Positions 1-10,418 of a DNA stretch of 64,000 nucleotides are shown one piece after another (position 1 is the first letter of the stretch; every line of letters starts with the position of its first letter). Under the pieces are notes generated by a model. It made no database searches, was not told the origin of the DNA, and saw only the letters and a list, made by a program, of their open reading frames with translations. Made by a program: the position numbers and the translations under genes. The stretch lies in NCBI GenBank assembly GCA_037367355.1, contig CM074695.1:4526001-4590000 (forward strand), given 5' to 3'. Source of the DNA: Neoscytalidium dimidiatum. Its lineage: Eukaryota > Ascomycota > Dothideomycetes > Botryosphaeriales > Botryosphaeriaceae.

Positions 1-795
1 CGATGACACGGGAGAAGTTCTGGTACAGATCCTCCTTGGAGACCTGGAGCTCAAGAAGAGCACGATCGACCTTGTTGATAATGACAACGGGCTTGATACG
101 CTCACCGAGAGCCTGGCGCAGGACAGTCTCGGTCTGGACGCAGACACCCTCAACAGTGTCGACGACGACGAGAGCACCATCGGTGACACGGAGGGCAGCA
201 GTGACCTCGGAAGAGAAGTCAACGTGACCGGGCGAGTCAATGAGGTTGATCAAAAAGTCGTTCTTCTCGGTCTTGACGGGGATATCCTTCAGGTCCTCAG
301 GGTCGATGAGCTGGGCGTAGAGGGAGATGGCAGTGGACTTGATAGTGACACCACGCTCCTGCTCATCGGGACGAGTATCGGTGAAACGAGCCTCACCGGC
401 CTTGGCGGCAGAAATAATACCGGCGCGCTGGACGAGCGAGTCGGTCAGGGTAGACTTGCCGTGATCGACTGAGCACAATTGTCAGCATGCAATCGCCTGG
501 TTCTCCAGCGCCAACACTTACCGTGAGCAATAACGGACATGTTCCGGATGTTGGCCGGCTGGTCCATCAGCTGACGGATCTTGAATCTTGTCAGTATTCC
601 ATCGCAGCCGCATGTATAGTTGTTCGATATTTCCGACGTACCTCCTCGACCGTGAAGCTGTGAGCGAATTGTCAGCAAGAGTGTGGCATAGGCGGGGTCG
701 CAAGCCACGGCTCAGCAACGCCCAAAGGCGTCGCTGGAGCTGCGCGGAAGACGGCCTCGAGAAGGATTGCACGGGACGGCGACTTACTTGACCAT
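1..795 (-). CDS. EEF2: Translation elongation factor 2 (eEF2), 5' part
   Basis: eEF2 is the cytosolic GTPase that drives ribosomal translocation. Four exons are visible: 795-788, 657-642, 579-522 and 468-1, the last cut by the window edge. They splice to a protein starting MVNFTVEEIRQLMDQ and continuing into the G-domain. The P-loop AHVDHGKST is itself split by the third intron, after the H codon. Further on are the switch-region [12 protein letters not shown], the G4 NKVD and [15 protein letters not shown]. The first exon is only 8 bases and the second 16, so a simple open frame misses the N terminus. The donors are GTAAGT or GTACGT. The early cluster of very small exons is typical of fungal eEF2 genes. 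The identity is secure; only the N-terminal quarter of the protein is present. Confidence 0.96.
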
Positions 796-2538
796 CTTGG
801 CGGTGTTGCGCGGATGTGTCTACTTGAAAAGTCTTTTTTTCGAGGACTCTGGATACCCCGCTTTTGGAGTGGAGGGCGACGCTCAGCGAACGCAGTGGAT
901 AGGAGGCGCTGCCTTGGGAGTACGGACTGCGATCAAGCAACGAGTTTTGCAAGGCCGGGCGTGCCTTTTAAAAGCTCGAGGTGATCGAGGAGGGGTGTGG
1001 AGGGAGAAAGGAAAGGTCGGGCAGCGCAGGTGGGATGATGGAGGCACAGGTTTTGCGCTGGCTGGGCGGCGGTGGGGCTCGCTTAATTATGCACCCACGA
1101 TGCCCAATGGCAGGCACAGGCACGGCAATCCGCTCACCCATCATCTGCCCGCCACTTGAACGCCGCGGTGACGCACAGCAATCCCCGCCCATTTCGCTCA
1201 TCAATCAACCGCTGCCAATCCTGATGAACACTAATCGTTGTGTTCCATCGCTCGAGCGCCGCAGCAGCAGCATGACTTCGCCCTCGTCGACTCATCGCTC
1301 CAGCCTTGTCTCACGGGCGGCGGGAGCGTTCCACGGCGTTTGCATCTTAACTCCGGATACGGTAAGCCAGCAGAGGTTACCGGGCAGAGAGGAAACGTGG
1401 TTGAGCGAATCCGCTGCAGCTGCGAGCCTTTTAAGCACTGACTGCCGCCGTTGACTCATTCTTCAGCCTCGTCAGAGTCATACCGCAGATGTATACATGT
1501 TTCGTCACTCGAAGAGCTCGAGTAGGGCTGCTCAGGCCAATCGGACCGCGGATAACCTTTCTGCAGCTGCCCGTTAGGGCTCTCTCCGACGAGAGCTCTC
1601 TTCCCTCACCATCACGTGGCTTAAACAGGACATCGTTGGCAAAATCCAGCTTTCACTGCTACGGCTCTCCTATGTCGTCCGCCTTCAATAGAAACCCCCA
1701 AAATATAGGAACCCTTCTCGCAAGTAATTTCCGGATGTGTCGATAATATGCCAGCTTTTCCTGAGGCCAACATAAGGTTCGCGGCCACGATTGCGCCGAT
1801 TGGGGTGTCGCCAAATGCGCAAGTGTCAATCTATGAACAACGAGTGGGGTGGACTCGCTGCCCTCAAGAACAGCTTTTCCGTCTAAATCTCGAGCCCGGG
1901 GAGGGTGGAAAAGAAAGGGTAAAGTACGTTGGTTCTGTACCAAATTACTAAATGCCGCTATTGTTGGAACTCAATCAAATTATCAATGGATTGATGTTTC
2001 TTCTATGAAACGGCGAGCAGCAGGTGTGAAGGGCATGGCGTTGTTGATGTCGCCACAACATTCAAAAGGCCTACGGATTCACTTTTGTAACAATAATATT
2101 CACCAACCTCAGAAACTTGACTGAGAAAACTCGTTTCCACAACAGTATCCTGTCGAATGCTTTTCCGTAATACCCAACGAGACGATAGATCCGCGGAGAT
2201 GCTTGATCCTAGACTCCCTAGAATTGGCAGTAGGTGAGACAATAATGGAGATATTCCAAATGGGAAGGTGCTATGGCAATGGAACATTAAAACAAAAGAT
2301 CAATCATCTACACACGGAGACGACGCCTAAATGCAGCATGAAATAACTCTCGATACGAGTTCGGGTGAAGCATCATACGTGTTGATGTAAAAATTGATAC
2401 AGTTCCAGCTGAACCATTCCTATGCCGTTTCTAGTGCCACAATCTATACAAGTCGAACCGGCAGAACAGCTCTTCCTGGAAAAGCTGTTGACTGACAGCC
2501 CCCTAAGAGAACGACAACCTCAAAGTACCAAATAATGA
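796..2538. other. Intergenic region between eEF2 and the acyl-CoA ligase
   Basis: This 1.7 kb stretch holds the eEF2 promoter and leader on its left and the 3' flank of the acyl-CoA ligase on its right. Several short open frames occur (for example 981-1454 and 1659-1943), but none has a recognisable motif, a convincing intron or coding-like composition. I see no RNA gene and no repeat here. Confidence 0.5.
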
Positions 2539-4469
2539 CTATAGCTTCACCTCTCGTCCGATCTCTTGCTTTGCTATCTCTCTTAACACCCTCTTCAAAA
2601 TCTTTCCACTCGCCGTCTTCGGGATTGTGTCCACAAACACTACACCCCCTTCCAGCCATTTATATTTGGCAAGCCTCTCTCCGACCCAAGTTTTCACATC
2701 GTCTATTGTCAATACCTCGGCTCCTTCCCTCTTCACCACATACGCACGTGGAAACTCCGACTGCGTGGCTGAATCAAAAATTCCAATGACCCCCGCATCA
2801 ATCACATCCGGATGAGCCAATAGCACGGCTTCGATCTCCGGAGGTGCCACCTGGAATCCACGCACTTTGATGAGCTCCTAACAGGTAAGGTCAGCACACG
2901 CGAGCGATCAACCTCCACACCCTTCTATCACTAACCTTCTTCCTGTCCACCACATACCACAACCCAGATTTCCCTACCCTCACCACGATATCTCCCGTGC
3001 TGAAGTAGCCCTCCTCATCCCAACTGCTCCTATTCAACCCCCCATCCTCCCCAAGATACCCTCTCACAACCGTCGGCCCCCTCACACACAACTCGCCCCT
3101 GACATCCCCGTCGGCTCCCTCCCGCACTTCCCTCCCCTCCTCATCCACAACCTTCACATCAAGCCCAACGATCGGCCTCCCCACACTCCCCGCCTCGCCC
3201 GCATCAACAGCCGTATCCCTCTCGCCCACCCCCCACTGCAACGCCACGCAGCTCGTCTCCGTCATCCCCCACAGCTGCGTCAGCACGCCCCTCCCCCCCG
3301 TCTCGCGATCCAGCATTTCCTGAAACGCCCTCTGCACGCTCGCCCCCAGCGGCGCGGCGCCGACCCTCACCCACCTGAGCGACCGCATCGCGCCCTCGGC
3401 CACCCCGGCGTTCACGATCGCCAGCAAGCACGGCGGCACGCTGATGAGGTCGGTGATCCGCCACCGCCGCACCGCCGCCAGCACGGGGCCGACGTCGAAC
3501 TTGCGCAGCACGAAGGTCGCGTCGCCGCTGCGCAGCGGCGACACGTGCGTGCTGGGCGCGACGGCGGCGTGGAAGGGCGGCAGGAACGAGAGCCGGCGGA
3601 CGGGCCAGGGCGGCAGCGTGTTGTAGGACGGGGACGACGGGTCCGCGCAGGCGTGGTGCAGCGCGTGCTCGTGCTGGGCGATCAGGTTGGCGTGCGAGAG
3701 CGGCACCGGCTTGGGCAGGCCGGACGTGCCGGACGAGAAGAGCAGCATGGCGGTCGTGGTGGCGGAGGTGTGGGCGTCGTCGAAGCGGAGCCAGGGCGCG
3801 GCGCCGTGTTGGAGGAGGGCGCGCCAGGACGGGTGGTGCGGGGAGTCGGTTGGGGTGACGTGCTCGGTGAGGGGCGTGGAGGGGTGGACGTGGTGGTCGA
3901 AGATCAGGATGCGCGGGATGGTGGTGGGCTGGGCGAGCAGGTCGGTCCCGACGGAGGTGGCGAGGATGGGGGCGAGGAGTTCGGGCTCGCAGATGATGAG
4001 TTGAGCGCGCGAGGACCGCAGGTGGTGCTCCAGTTCGAGCGGCGTGTAGCTTGGGTTCGTGCCGGTGAAGACGCAGCCTGCGGCTATGATGCCAAGGACA
4101 AGGATGGAGTAGTATATCTAACACCGGGTGGGTCTGGTAAGGAAAATAGGGAGGCATGCATCTATGCTATTGGTGTTTGACGTACTTCGCTAAATGAGGC
4201 AATGCATACAGTGTCCCCAGGCTTTAGGCCTGCATGGCGGAAGCCAGCAACGAGTTTCATGATCAGCTCACGGGCGTCGTCGCCGGAGATTGAGCGAGAA
4301 GGGTCGGAGGCATCTATCCAGAGCTGTTTTACTGAATTTCAGAAAATGAGAGCTAAACGCGGTGCGAAAAGCTCACGGGTTTGTTTGTATCATATTGCTG
4401 TTCCTCAAGACCCCAAGAGATAATGTCCTTAGTGCTAAGAGGAGGACGTTCTTTGGAGAGGTAAGGCAT
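2539..4469 (-). CDS. Acyl-CoA synthetase, 4-coumarate:CoA ligase type (AMP-binding)
   Basis: An ANL-superfamily adenylating enzyme that would activate an aromatic or fatty carboxylate to an acyl-AMP and then an acyl-CoA. Four exons, 4469-4377, 4323-4186, 4117-2936 and 2877-2539, give 583 aa, the usual 4CL length. The AMP-binding motif LLFSSGTSGLPKP lies near residues 202-214. Later come YFSTGDIVV, the hinge region YVVDRKKELIKVRGFQV (built across the last intron) and the catalytic-lysine motif PKTASGKILKR, with K563 the expected adenylation lysine. The start MPYLSKERPPL fits family members. The protein ends in REVKL; VKL is at best a weak PTS1 variant, so peroxisomal location is uncertain. Substrate cannot be read from sequence; coumarate, luciferin-like and medium-chain acids are all possible for this family. 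Confidence 0.9.
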
Positions 4470-5122
4470 GTTGGGGTAAAGATAAATATTCAAGTTCAGA
4501 GTGAGAATGAAGAGGAGTAATGCTTTGGCCTGCTTACGTCTGAGATGTTGTCTTCATATAGTTTCTTGGGGACGGCTAATAATTTCGTATCAAAGCTAGC
4601 ACGAGTAGTACCCTTGCAGAGATCCTGGTAGGTGTGTAAGCACTAGGTGGTTTGCTAAGCTTTCGATTCGCCTACAGGCACACAAGTTAAGCAAAGCTAA
4701 GCTTATCTTGCATATTTCTCCGGCATTGCGAAAGCATATGGGGTTGGAATCGTGAAGGTTGCGACACTCAATGTAAGCTGACATCTGCGTGTGCGAGCGT
4801 TGTACCCAGCTCCTAGGCCCATGGAACCAGCGACAAGACTCGAGAGACTCCTCCTGCCAGCACATGCTGCTTTCTATCCTGTAGGAAGGATATTCAGCGT
4901 AAGTAATCGACATAGCTGTTGCAGATCTTGCACGATTTGAGCCAATGGCTATGAAACGGACTTGGATTCTTTAATGAAAGCAAAGGTGGATATCAAATGC
5001 CTTTTCTGGAAAATGCTCGCCCTGCTCTGCAATCTCCGTAAGCACTGCTTTCCTTTTTCTCAAACGTTCCAAAGGTCAACGCCAATGATATATCACGTCC
5101 TGACATGAGAGTAGACAAGACT
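4470..5122. other. Intergenic region, acyl-CoA ligase promoter
   Basis: About 650 bases between the acyl-CoA ligase start and the 3' end of the macro-domain gene. An open frame at 4596-4913 (minus) has no recognisable feature. I see nothing else. Confidence 0.4.
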
Positions 5123-6195
5123 TTACTGCCCCTTCTCATCCTCGGCATCTTCAACGGTCGCAGGCTTTGCCTCCTTGACCTTGAGAGTGGTATGTTCAGT
5201 CTTCTGTTTCTTGGAGTCAGGCTCGCCATCAAGCTTAGGATCAGCAGTGGGAGGGTCTGGCAGACGTTTGGCGAGGTTCTCAGCCTCTTTCTCAGCATCC
5301 TTGCTCTGCGCAGCCTCCTCGACCGGTGGGAAGTACTTCCTGTATACGGTCCCCAAAAGTCAGCTACCAGCTTCTCTCTATCAAACTCCGAACATGAGTA
5401 GGAAACTTACGGTAACACCTCCTCATACGCCCTCTCATCCTTCTCCAAGAAATTGCAGAACACAATCTTATCTAGGCTCTCTTCCTTCCTCTCGTCCCTC
5501 TCATCCAACCACCTCCTCACCTCACTTGCCGCCGCCTCCGCCGCCTCCCCGCTTGGATACCCATATACACCGGTACTCAGCGCACTAAATGCCACACTCT
5601 TCAGCCCGTTCTCCCTCGCGAGATCCAGACTCTTCCTATAGCACCCGCGCAACAGCGTCTCATGCTGGCCCCTCCTCTTCGCGCTCGCATAAATCGGCCC
5701 AACGGCATGAATGACGTGTTTCGCCGGCAACTCGTATCCCTTCGTGATCTTCGCGCTGCCGGTATCGCAGCCGCCGAGGGTCTCGCACTCGGCGACGAGG
5801 TCCGGGCCGGCGGCGCGGTGGATGGCGCCGTCGACGCCACCGCCGCCGAGGAGGGACTCGTTGGCGGCATTGACGATGGCGTCGACCCCCAGCGTCGTGA
5901 TGTCGGTGCGGATCAGCGCGATGCGCTCGTTATGCGCGGCGTTGGCGGGGGCGGCGGGCGTAGCGGTCGAGGAAGCGGCGAGCTTGCCGGCCTTGTAGAG
6001 CGCGGCGACGGTGGGGATGTCGGCGAGGGGGACGACTTTGGAAACCATTTTGGTGAGCAGTGGCATGTGCAGGTGAGTATTCGGTCGTAGGTGAGGGAGA
6101 GTCTCGTTCGGTGGTGTGGTCAGGTTATTGTAGCGGCGGGTCGGTGGATTTCTCGAAGGCAGCAGAAGGTACATAAGCTTGGGAGCTTGGGCCAC
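5123..6195 (-). CDS. Macro-domain protein (ADP-ribose binding / de-ADP-ribosylation)
   Basis: A MacroD-type macro domain, which binds ADP-ribose and in this subfamily usually hydrolyses O-acetyl-ADP-ribose or removes ADP-ribose from protein acidic residues. Exon 1 ends at 5411 and exon 2 is 5339-5123; the junction restores a proline codon. Numbering from the Met at 6048, the diagnostic motifs are [21 protein letters not shown] (about residues 56-76) and, later, the STGVYGYP loop. The tail after the macro domain is charged and Pro/Lys/Glu-rich ([11 protein letters not shown]), probably disordered. The start is ambiguous. The Met at 6048 ([12 protein letters not shown]) matches the usual N terminus and gives 284 aa. 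The Met at 6195 adds 49 residues that are basic and Ser/Thr/Pro-rich, giving 333 aa. Confidence 0.9.
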
Positions 6196-6307
6196 CTGTG
6201 ATGCAACAGAAGGTCGTGCCCCGCCGCTGGTGGGAGGGAAAAGGTTGAGGAGAAGATGGAGCGAGTAAATAGGTTTGATTGGACACAGTTACATCCGGCA
6301 GAGTATG

Positions 6308-7606
6308 TCAGCCAAGTGAATGCAACTGCTGCTTCCTCCGAGCAAAAATGAACAGCGCTTCGTCCTTGCCTGCAAAACTCGGCAGCGGCACCTGCGCCAC
6401 GCGCTCAAACTCGCTCCTCTCCCGCGCCATCCACTCCGCAATCGTCTCGTCCTTAAAACCCGTGAATCCGTTGCCATTCTGCGTGCCCGCCACGACGATG
6501 TAGTCGCCCTGATATGCTCTCAGCACCTTTCCTGTGAAATCCGCGCCCACTTGCGGATACACCAACAGCAGAACCGCCTCCTTTGCGCCGTCGCGCTGTT
6601 GCAGGAACTTGACCCCATCCGCCCACACCGTATCGCCAATCCACATCGTCCGCCACTCGCTATGCGCGTTGTCCACTGCCGTCACTTTGCACCCTGCGCG
6701 CCGGAGTAGCAGCGTCCAGTATCCGTTCCCCGACCCTATCTCGATGACTTCCCGGCCAGCCCACCCCTTCGGCCTCGGCTGCGGCGGCGCCTGATAAGCC
6801 AGCTGCAGAACGAGCGCCAACGCGTCCCACGTCGGCACGACGCAGCCGAAATGGTGGTAGAAAACCGGCAGGATGTGGTGCGATATCCGTGTCTTCGCCG
6901 TGTTCGGCACCGGGCCCGCCCATTCGAGGTTGTGGCACGACCACGCCCAGTAGTCGTAGTATGGGTTTGCGAGGGGCTGTTTGCGCTTGTTCGGGAGGAT
7001 GAGCGGGGCGGGGGAAGAGTCGAAGGGCGCGAAGTAGAATTGCGACTGGAGGTGCGCGCCAACGGCGGCGCGGATCGAGCCTTTCTTCGCGTTGGAGGCG
7101 AGGCCGCGCAGGGCGGAGGTCGTTGCGGTGCTCGGAGAGAAGAGATTCGTGTATGCGGTTATGTCTGCGCTGGGAGGCGGTGGGATCTAGTAGGATTGGT
7201 AGCTTAGTATAGGCATTCATTCTTCGCACCGTGGGCTGGTCTTCTTAGGGCTGCAGCTGTGGAGCAAGGAACTCACAGGTTTATCTTCATCATCAACATA
7301 CCAGCCGTGCAAGCCGTGCTGGCCACCGAAACCAACAGCATGTTGCACCTGGTCCAGGGTCACTTCCGCTATTGCGCGGTAGACGTAGTTATCGTTTGGA
7401 GGCAGATCAAAAGCTTTGACGACAGATCCTCGGAGGTCATCGTCTTGGGGAAGCAAATCGGGCTTCCATGACGTAAGGAATGCCTCAGGGTCAAATTGAG
7501 TACGGGCTCCCACCGTCTGTGGCTTGGTTGGCGCAGGCGGCATGATTTGGTGTTGAGGAATTATCACTGCGCGAGGCTGCGGGCGGACCCAATGACGTTC
7601 GTTCAC
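6308..7606 (-). CDS. Class I SAM-dependent methyltransferase-like protein
   Basis: Two exons, 7606 (or 7543)-7277 and 7186-6308, in phase 0, encoding 402 or 381 aa. The glycine-rich SAM-binding motif VIEIGSGNGYWTLLL lies about residue 236 (short form), followed by the acidic strand CKVTAVDNAHSEW. Downstream, EAVLLLVYPQVG resembles the motif-II strand of Rossmann methyltransferases. The region before it (YWAWSCHNLEWAGPV, HHFGCVVPTWDAL) is typical of an uncharacterised fungal family. The target of methylation is unknown. I favour the Met at 7543 (MPPAPTKPQ) because the extra 21 residues of the longer form look non-coding. The gene faces the same way as its three left-hand neighbours, but the spacing gives no sign of co-transcription. 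Confidence 0.8.
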
Positions 7607-8150
7607 GCATCGGCGCGCATTGGCGAGCTTCTGTCACAATTCCTTCCCAGCCCATCATATTTCATCACCGACCTTATTTCGGCACGGTTACTACCATACA
7701 ACCGAAGGATCTCAATCTTCGCGCTCGTATATATATAAATACAAACCCTCACGAAGTTCTGCTAAGACAAGTACTATTGACAATTGTAAGTCGCAGCATT
7801 AGCATAATGGCCTTTATTCTTCTGATGGGCACATAATTATGTTTGTTATTTTTGTTATGCCAACAGACTGTGCAACTTGAAAGATAATATATTTAAATTC
7901 CCATCTCTCCGTTTCACGTGATTCATTATCAGCTTTCGAAATCTTGAAACGAATCAAGGCAAGGAGGAAGATGTGCCAGTGTGTGCTCACAAAGAGATGA
8001 GTCTTGAGTCCGGCCTTTGCCTGGACATATGTTCACTGCATCTTCCCTCCGGCGTCTTTTACCACCTGGTAGTTCACTTTACCAAAGAGAATTGACGAGG
8101 GCCTATAACGTAAATCATTAGCCGAACCCCCCTATCAACCGTCTATATGC
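7607..8150. other. Intergenic region
   Basis: AT-rich stretch of about 540 bases with a short TATATATATAAATA run near 7728-7741. It probably contains the methyltransferase promoter. No gene or repeat recognised. Confidence 0.4.
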
Positions 8151-8520
8151 TTGCTGGAAGCCAGCAAAAAGACAGAGACTGAACTATCTCAACTCCTTAC
8201 CCTCTACATATCCTTACGCAAAGCCTACCAAAACAGTAGGCTATCACTACCACCGAAGCTCGTCGACAGGGGCATCGATGTTCTCCGTTCAGAATGGCTG
8301 CGCATCCCGTCTCCGTCCTTCCAGCGAGTTTGCACGAAACCCAAGCAAGCGGTTCAGAAGACTGGAGAGTCTGCCGCTGTGTCCTTGAAAATGCCGTTAT
8401 ACAGAGTAATGTGTGTAACGAACGATTGCAGCGCTAGGAATGTGGGTGTATCTATGGAGCAAAGGGGTCCCTGGTGTGGGATCACGGTGTGAGGCGTCGA
8501 CGATGTGAAGTGAACCGTAG
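8151..8520 (+). pseudogene. Decayed partial copy of the hypothetical gene at 9221-9922
   Basis: Aligns with the downstream gene at nucleotide and protein level. QLLTLYIS matches QLLELYIS; DVLRSEWLRIP matches DILRAEWLRIP; QKTGES matches QKTGDF. The copy jumps directly from the LYIS block to the LRK block, so it lacks roughly 165 bases present in the intact gene (about 9364-9530). After the QKTG block the two stay alignable only if the frame is shifted. In the ancestral frame a TGG (Trp) codon of the intact gene corresponds to TAG here. The apparent open frame ending at 8492 is therefore partly a shifted frame. This is a relic of a tandem duplication rather than a functional gene. Confidence 0.75.
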
Positions 8521-9220
8521 TGATAAATCACCTCTCCGCTACGGGTGCATGCTTTGAAAGATGGAGATTTGGTAAAGTAGGAAGATCCTCAGGGTGTTGA
8601 TTGCTATGAGTTTGATCGGGAGGTTTTGGGCTACAGAGTTTGTGTGTCTTAGTTGGCGTTGAACGCCTGTTTCAACCGTACTACTTGGAACCCGGCTCCA
8701 ACCCTCGGGTGTTCCCTCTGCATTTCCCGGCACTTTGGTCTTCCTGTACCCCACGGTTCGTCCTATATTTGCAGCGCACGGCGCCGGGGTGGCCGGAGAG
8801 TTGTCGCTTGCACCGGAACTAAAATTAAAATAGCAATCCGTCATCACAGCACAAGCGCGACTAGAGAGACACCCGGATCCCCACAAATGGTAACTAAGAC
8901 TACATCCCCATAGCGGCTATGCAACATATCGTAGCAGAGTCTAAAAGCTATGACTTTAGAGGATTACTACGGGGGCAGAGCCAGAAAAGCCTTCCATTCA
9001 ACACCACAGGAGCTGCCTGGCCGGGCTTAGCGCATAATTCGCGTTCGTCACTACTTAGCTCTTGTGGAACTGTGACGGGAGGATCGTCTGACGGAGAGGA
9101 TGGTTATGTAAGCAATTTCTTTTCGTATCCCTGTCGGGTTACCTGACGCCTTCTAACCTGTTGACACCAAGGACCCTCAAGCGTCTAATTTATTCCACAA
9201 CATAATCAATAACAGAAAAG
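8521..9220. other. Intergenic region between relic and intact copy
   Basis: About 700 bases. It presumably holds the promoter of the gene at 9221. Short open frames on both strands (for example 8539-8886 minus) show no motif. No repeat recognised. Confidence 0.4.
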
Positions 9221-9922
9221 ATGCTTTCATCGATGGATATGCGACAAGACGCCACATTTGATGGTCCCTCAAATGTACCGCAGGACCTCCGCTTATCGCC
9301 CTCCGCTTCATCCGAGAGTGGCGATGATAAAGTGATACAGCTCCTCGAGCTCTACATCTCTTGTAACGGCGATATTGATCTAAAACAATATGTCACACGT
9401 CATCTCTCGTACTATGTGGACTTATCCGTTGCCGCGGTTCAGCCAAGACTCGATTTGCGAGGCTGGAACCCGTTCATGGACAGCTGCAACCGCATCCACA
9501 ACTTCGTCTCCGATTGTAGCCGTGTCATGAATCTACGCAAAATCACATACAAGGCTTTTCAAAACTTGCAGCCCGTCCTTCCAGTGGAGGTTATCGAATA
9601 CATCATTGACATTCTCCGTGCCGAGTGGTTACGCATTCCGTACACCTTTTCTGCATCCTCGGTTCGACGCGTTTGGAGTGTGTCTAGGGAGGACGCGCAG
9701 AAGACAGGAGATTTCGTGGGATTCGTCATTGGAGACAATGGGTATACCGTGCAAGAGAACCTCTGGAACGAGCGATTACAACGGTGGGAATGCGGATGCA
9801 TCTCTGGGGCAAAAGGTGTCCTCAAATGGGACATGCGTCTGAGGCGTTGGAGATGTGGCGAGATGCACAGACCGGCGTGCTTGCAATACACCATGAAGAT
9901 AAAGAGAAAGCAAGCTTCATAG
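9221..9922 (+). CDS. Hypothetical protein, 233 aa
   Basis: Single-exon open frame of 233 aa that I do not recognise. The N terminus is Ser/Asp-rich and probably disordered. A helical region follows, VIQLLELYIS and then LPVEVIEYIIDILRAEWLRI; the latter has the Leu-Pro and Ile/Leu spacing of an F-box-like helix, but this is weak. The C-terminal third alternates Trp, Gly and Cys (WNERLQRWECGCISG, LRRWRCGEMH) and is basic at the end (KIKRKQAS). The main support for it being a real gene is that a decayed homologous copy lies at 8151-8520, so the sequence was long enough conserved to be duplicated and recognised. Start chosen at MLSSMDMRQD; a second in-frame Met lies four codons later. No function can be assigned. 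Confidence 0.6.
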   Translation: MLSSMDMRQDATFDGPSNVPQDLRLSPSASSESGDDKVIQLLELYISCNGDIDLKQYVTRHLSYYVDLSVAAVQPRLDLRGWNPFMDSCNRIHNFVSDCSRVMNLRKITYKAFQNLQPVLPVEVIEYIIDILRAEWLRIPYTFSASSVRRVWSVSREDAQKTGDFVGFVIGDNGYTVQENLWNERLQRWECGCISGAKGVLKWDMRLRRWRCGEMHRPACLQYTMKIKRKQAS

Positions 9923-10418
9923 AACGATGAGTTTTTTTTTTTGAATTTCTTAATTCTGATCAGTTGCCTTGGGAGCGCTCGGCTAAGGAATTTCCGTAAA
10001 AGCAAAGCCCGTCAGATTTCCCATGCCTTGTTCACTTGCATTTTGCGCTGAAATATTGTTTCAGGTATGCTTTTGGTGTCCGGATTTTCATAGTTAGGTT
10101 CTTGGCCATCGAGCCGTAGTGGACTTTGTGGAACTTTTGTGGGGGTTTCCACAGGCTTACAAAAATCTTGCGGTTCCTCAGCAAAAGCGCGCGAAGTCAC
10201 TACGAGTTCTTCGTTACGGACTACATATTCTTCACATCTGGAACTCTGAGTAGTAGGCGGAATAAGTGGTATGCTGATGTTATAGTCTTCGAACAGGTGC
10301 GAGGCTGGTTTTACGACGATATGTCGATCGATCCCGTGACTCTCACATTTGGCCCCACTCTTAATATTTCAGCGTCTCGAAATCCTTTCAGTGGAACAAA
10401 ATTCTCCAAGACTTCGCC
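9923..10418. other. Upstream region of the C2H2-receiver gene
   Basis: Holds the presumed promoter of the gene at 10419. On the minus strand a frame is open from about 10375 to 10012 and reads without stops for about 120 codons, but its first Met is at 10200. It has no recognised domain and would overlap the promoter. I do not call it a gene. Confidence 0.35.

Noticed and set aside
10012..10375. Minus-strand open frame with coding-like look
   Set aside because: First Met only at 10200, no domain, no partner exon, and it occupies the promoter of the C2H2-receiver gene. Could be an exon remnant.
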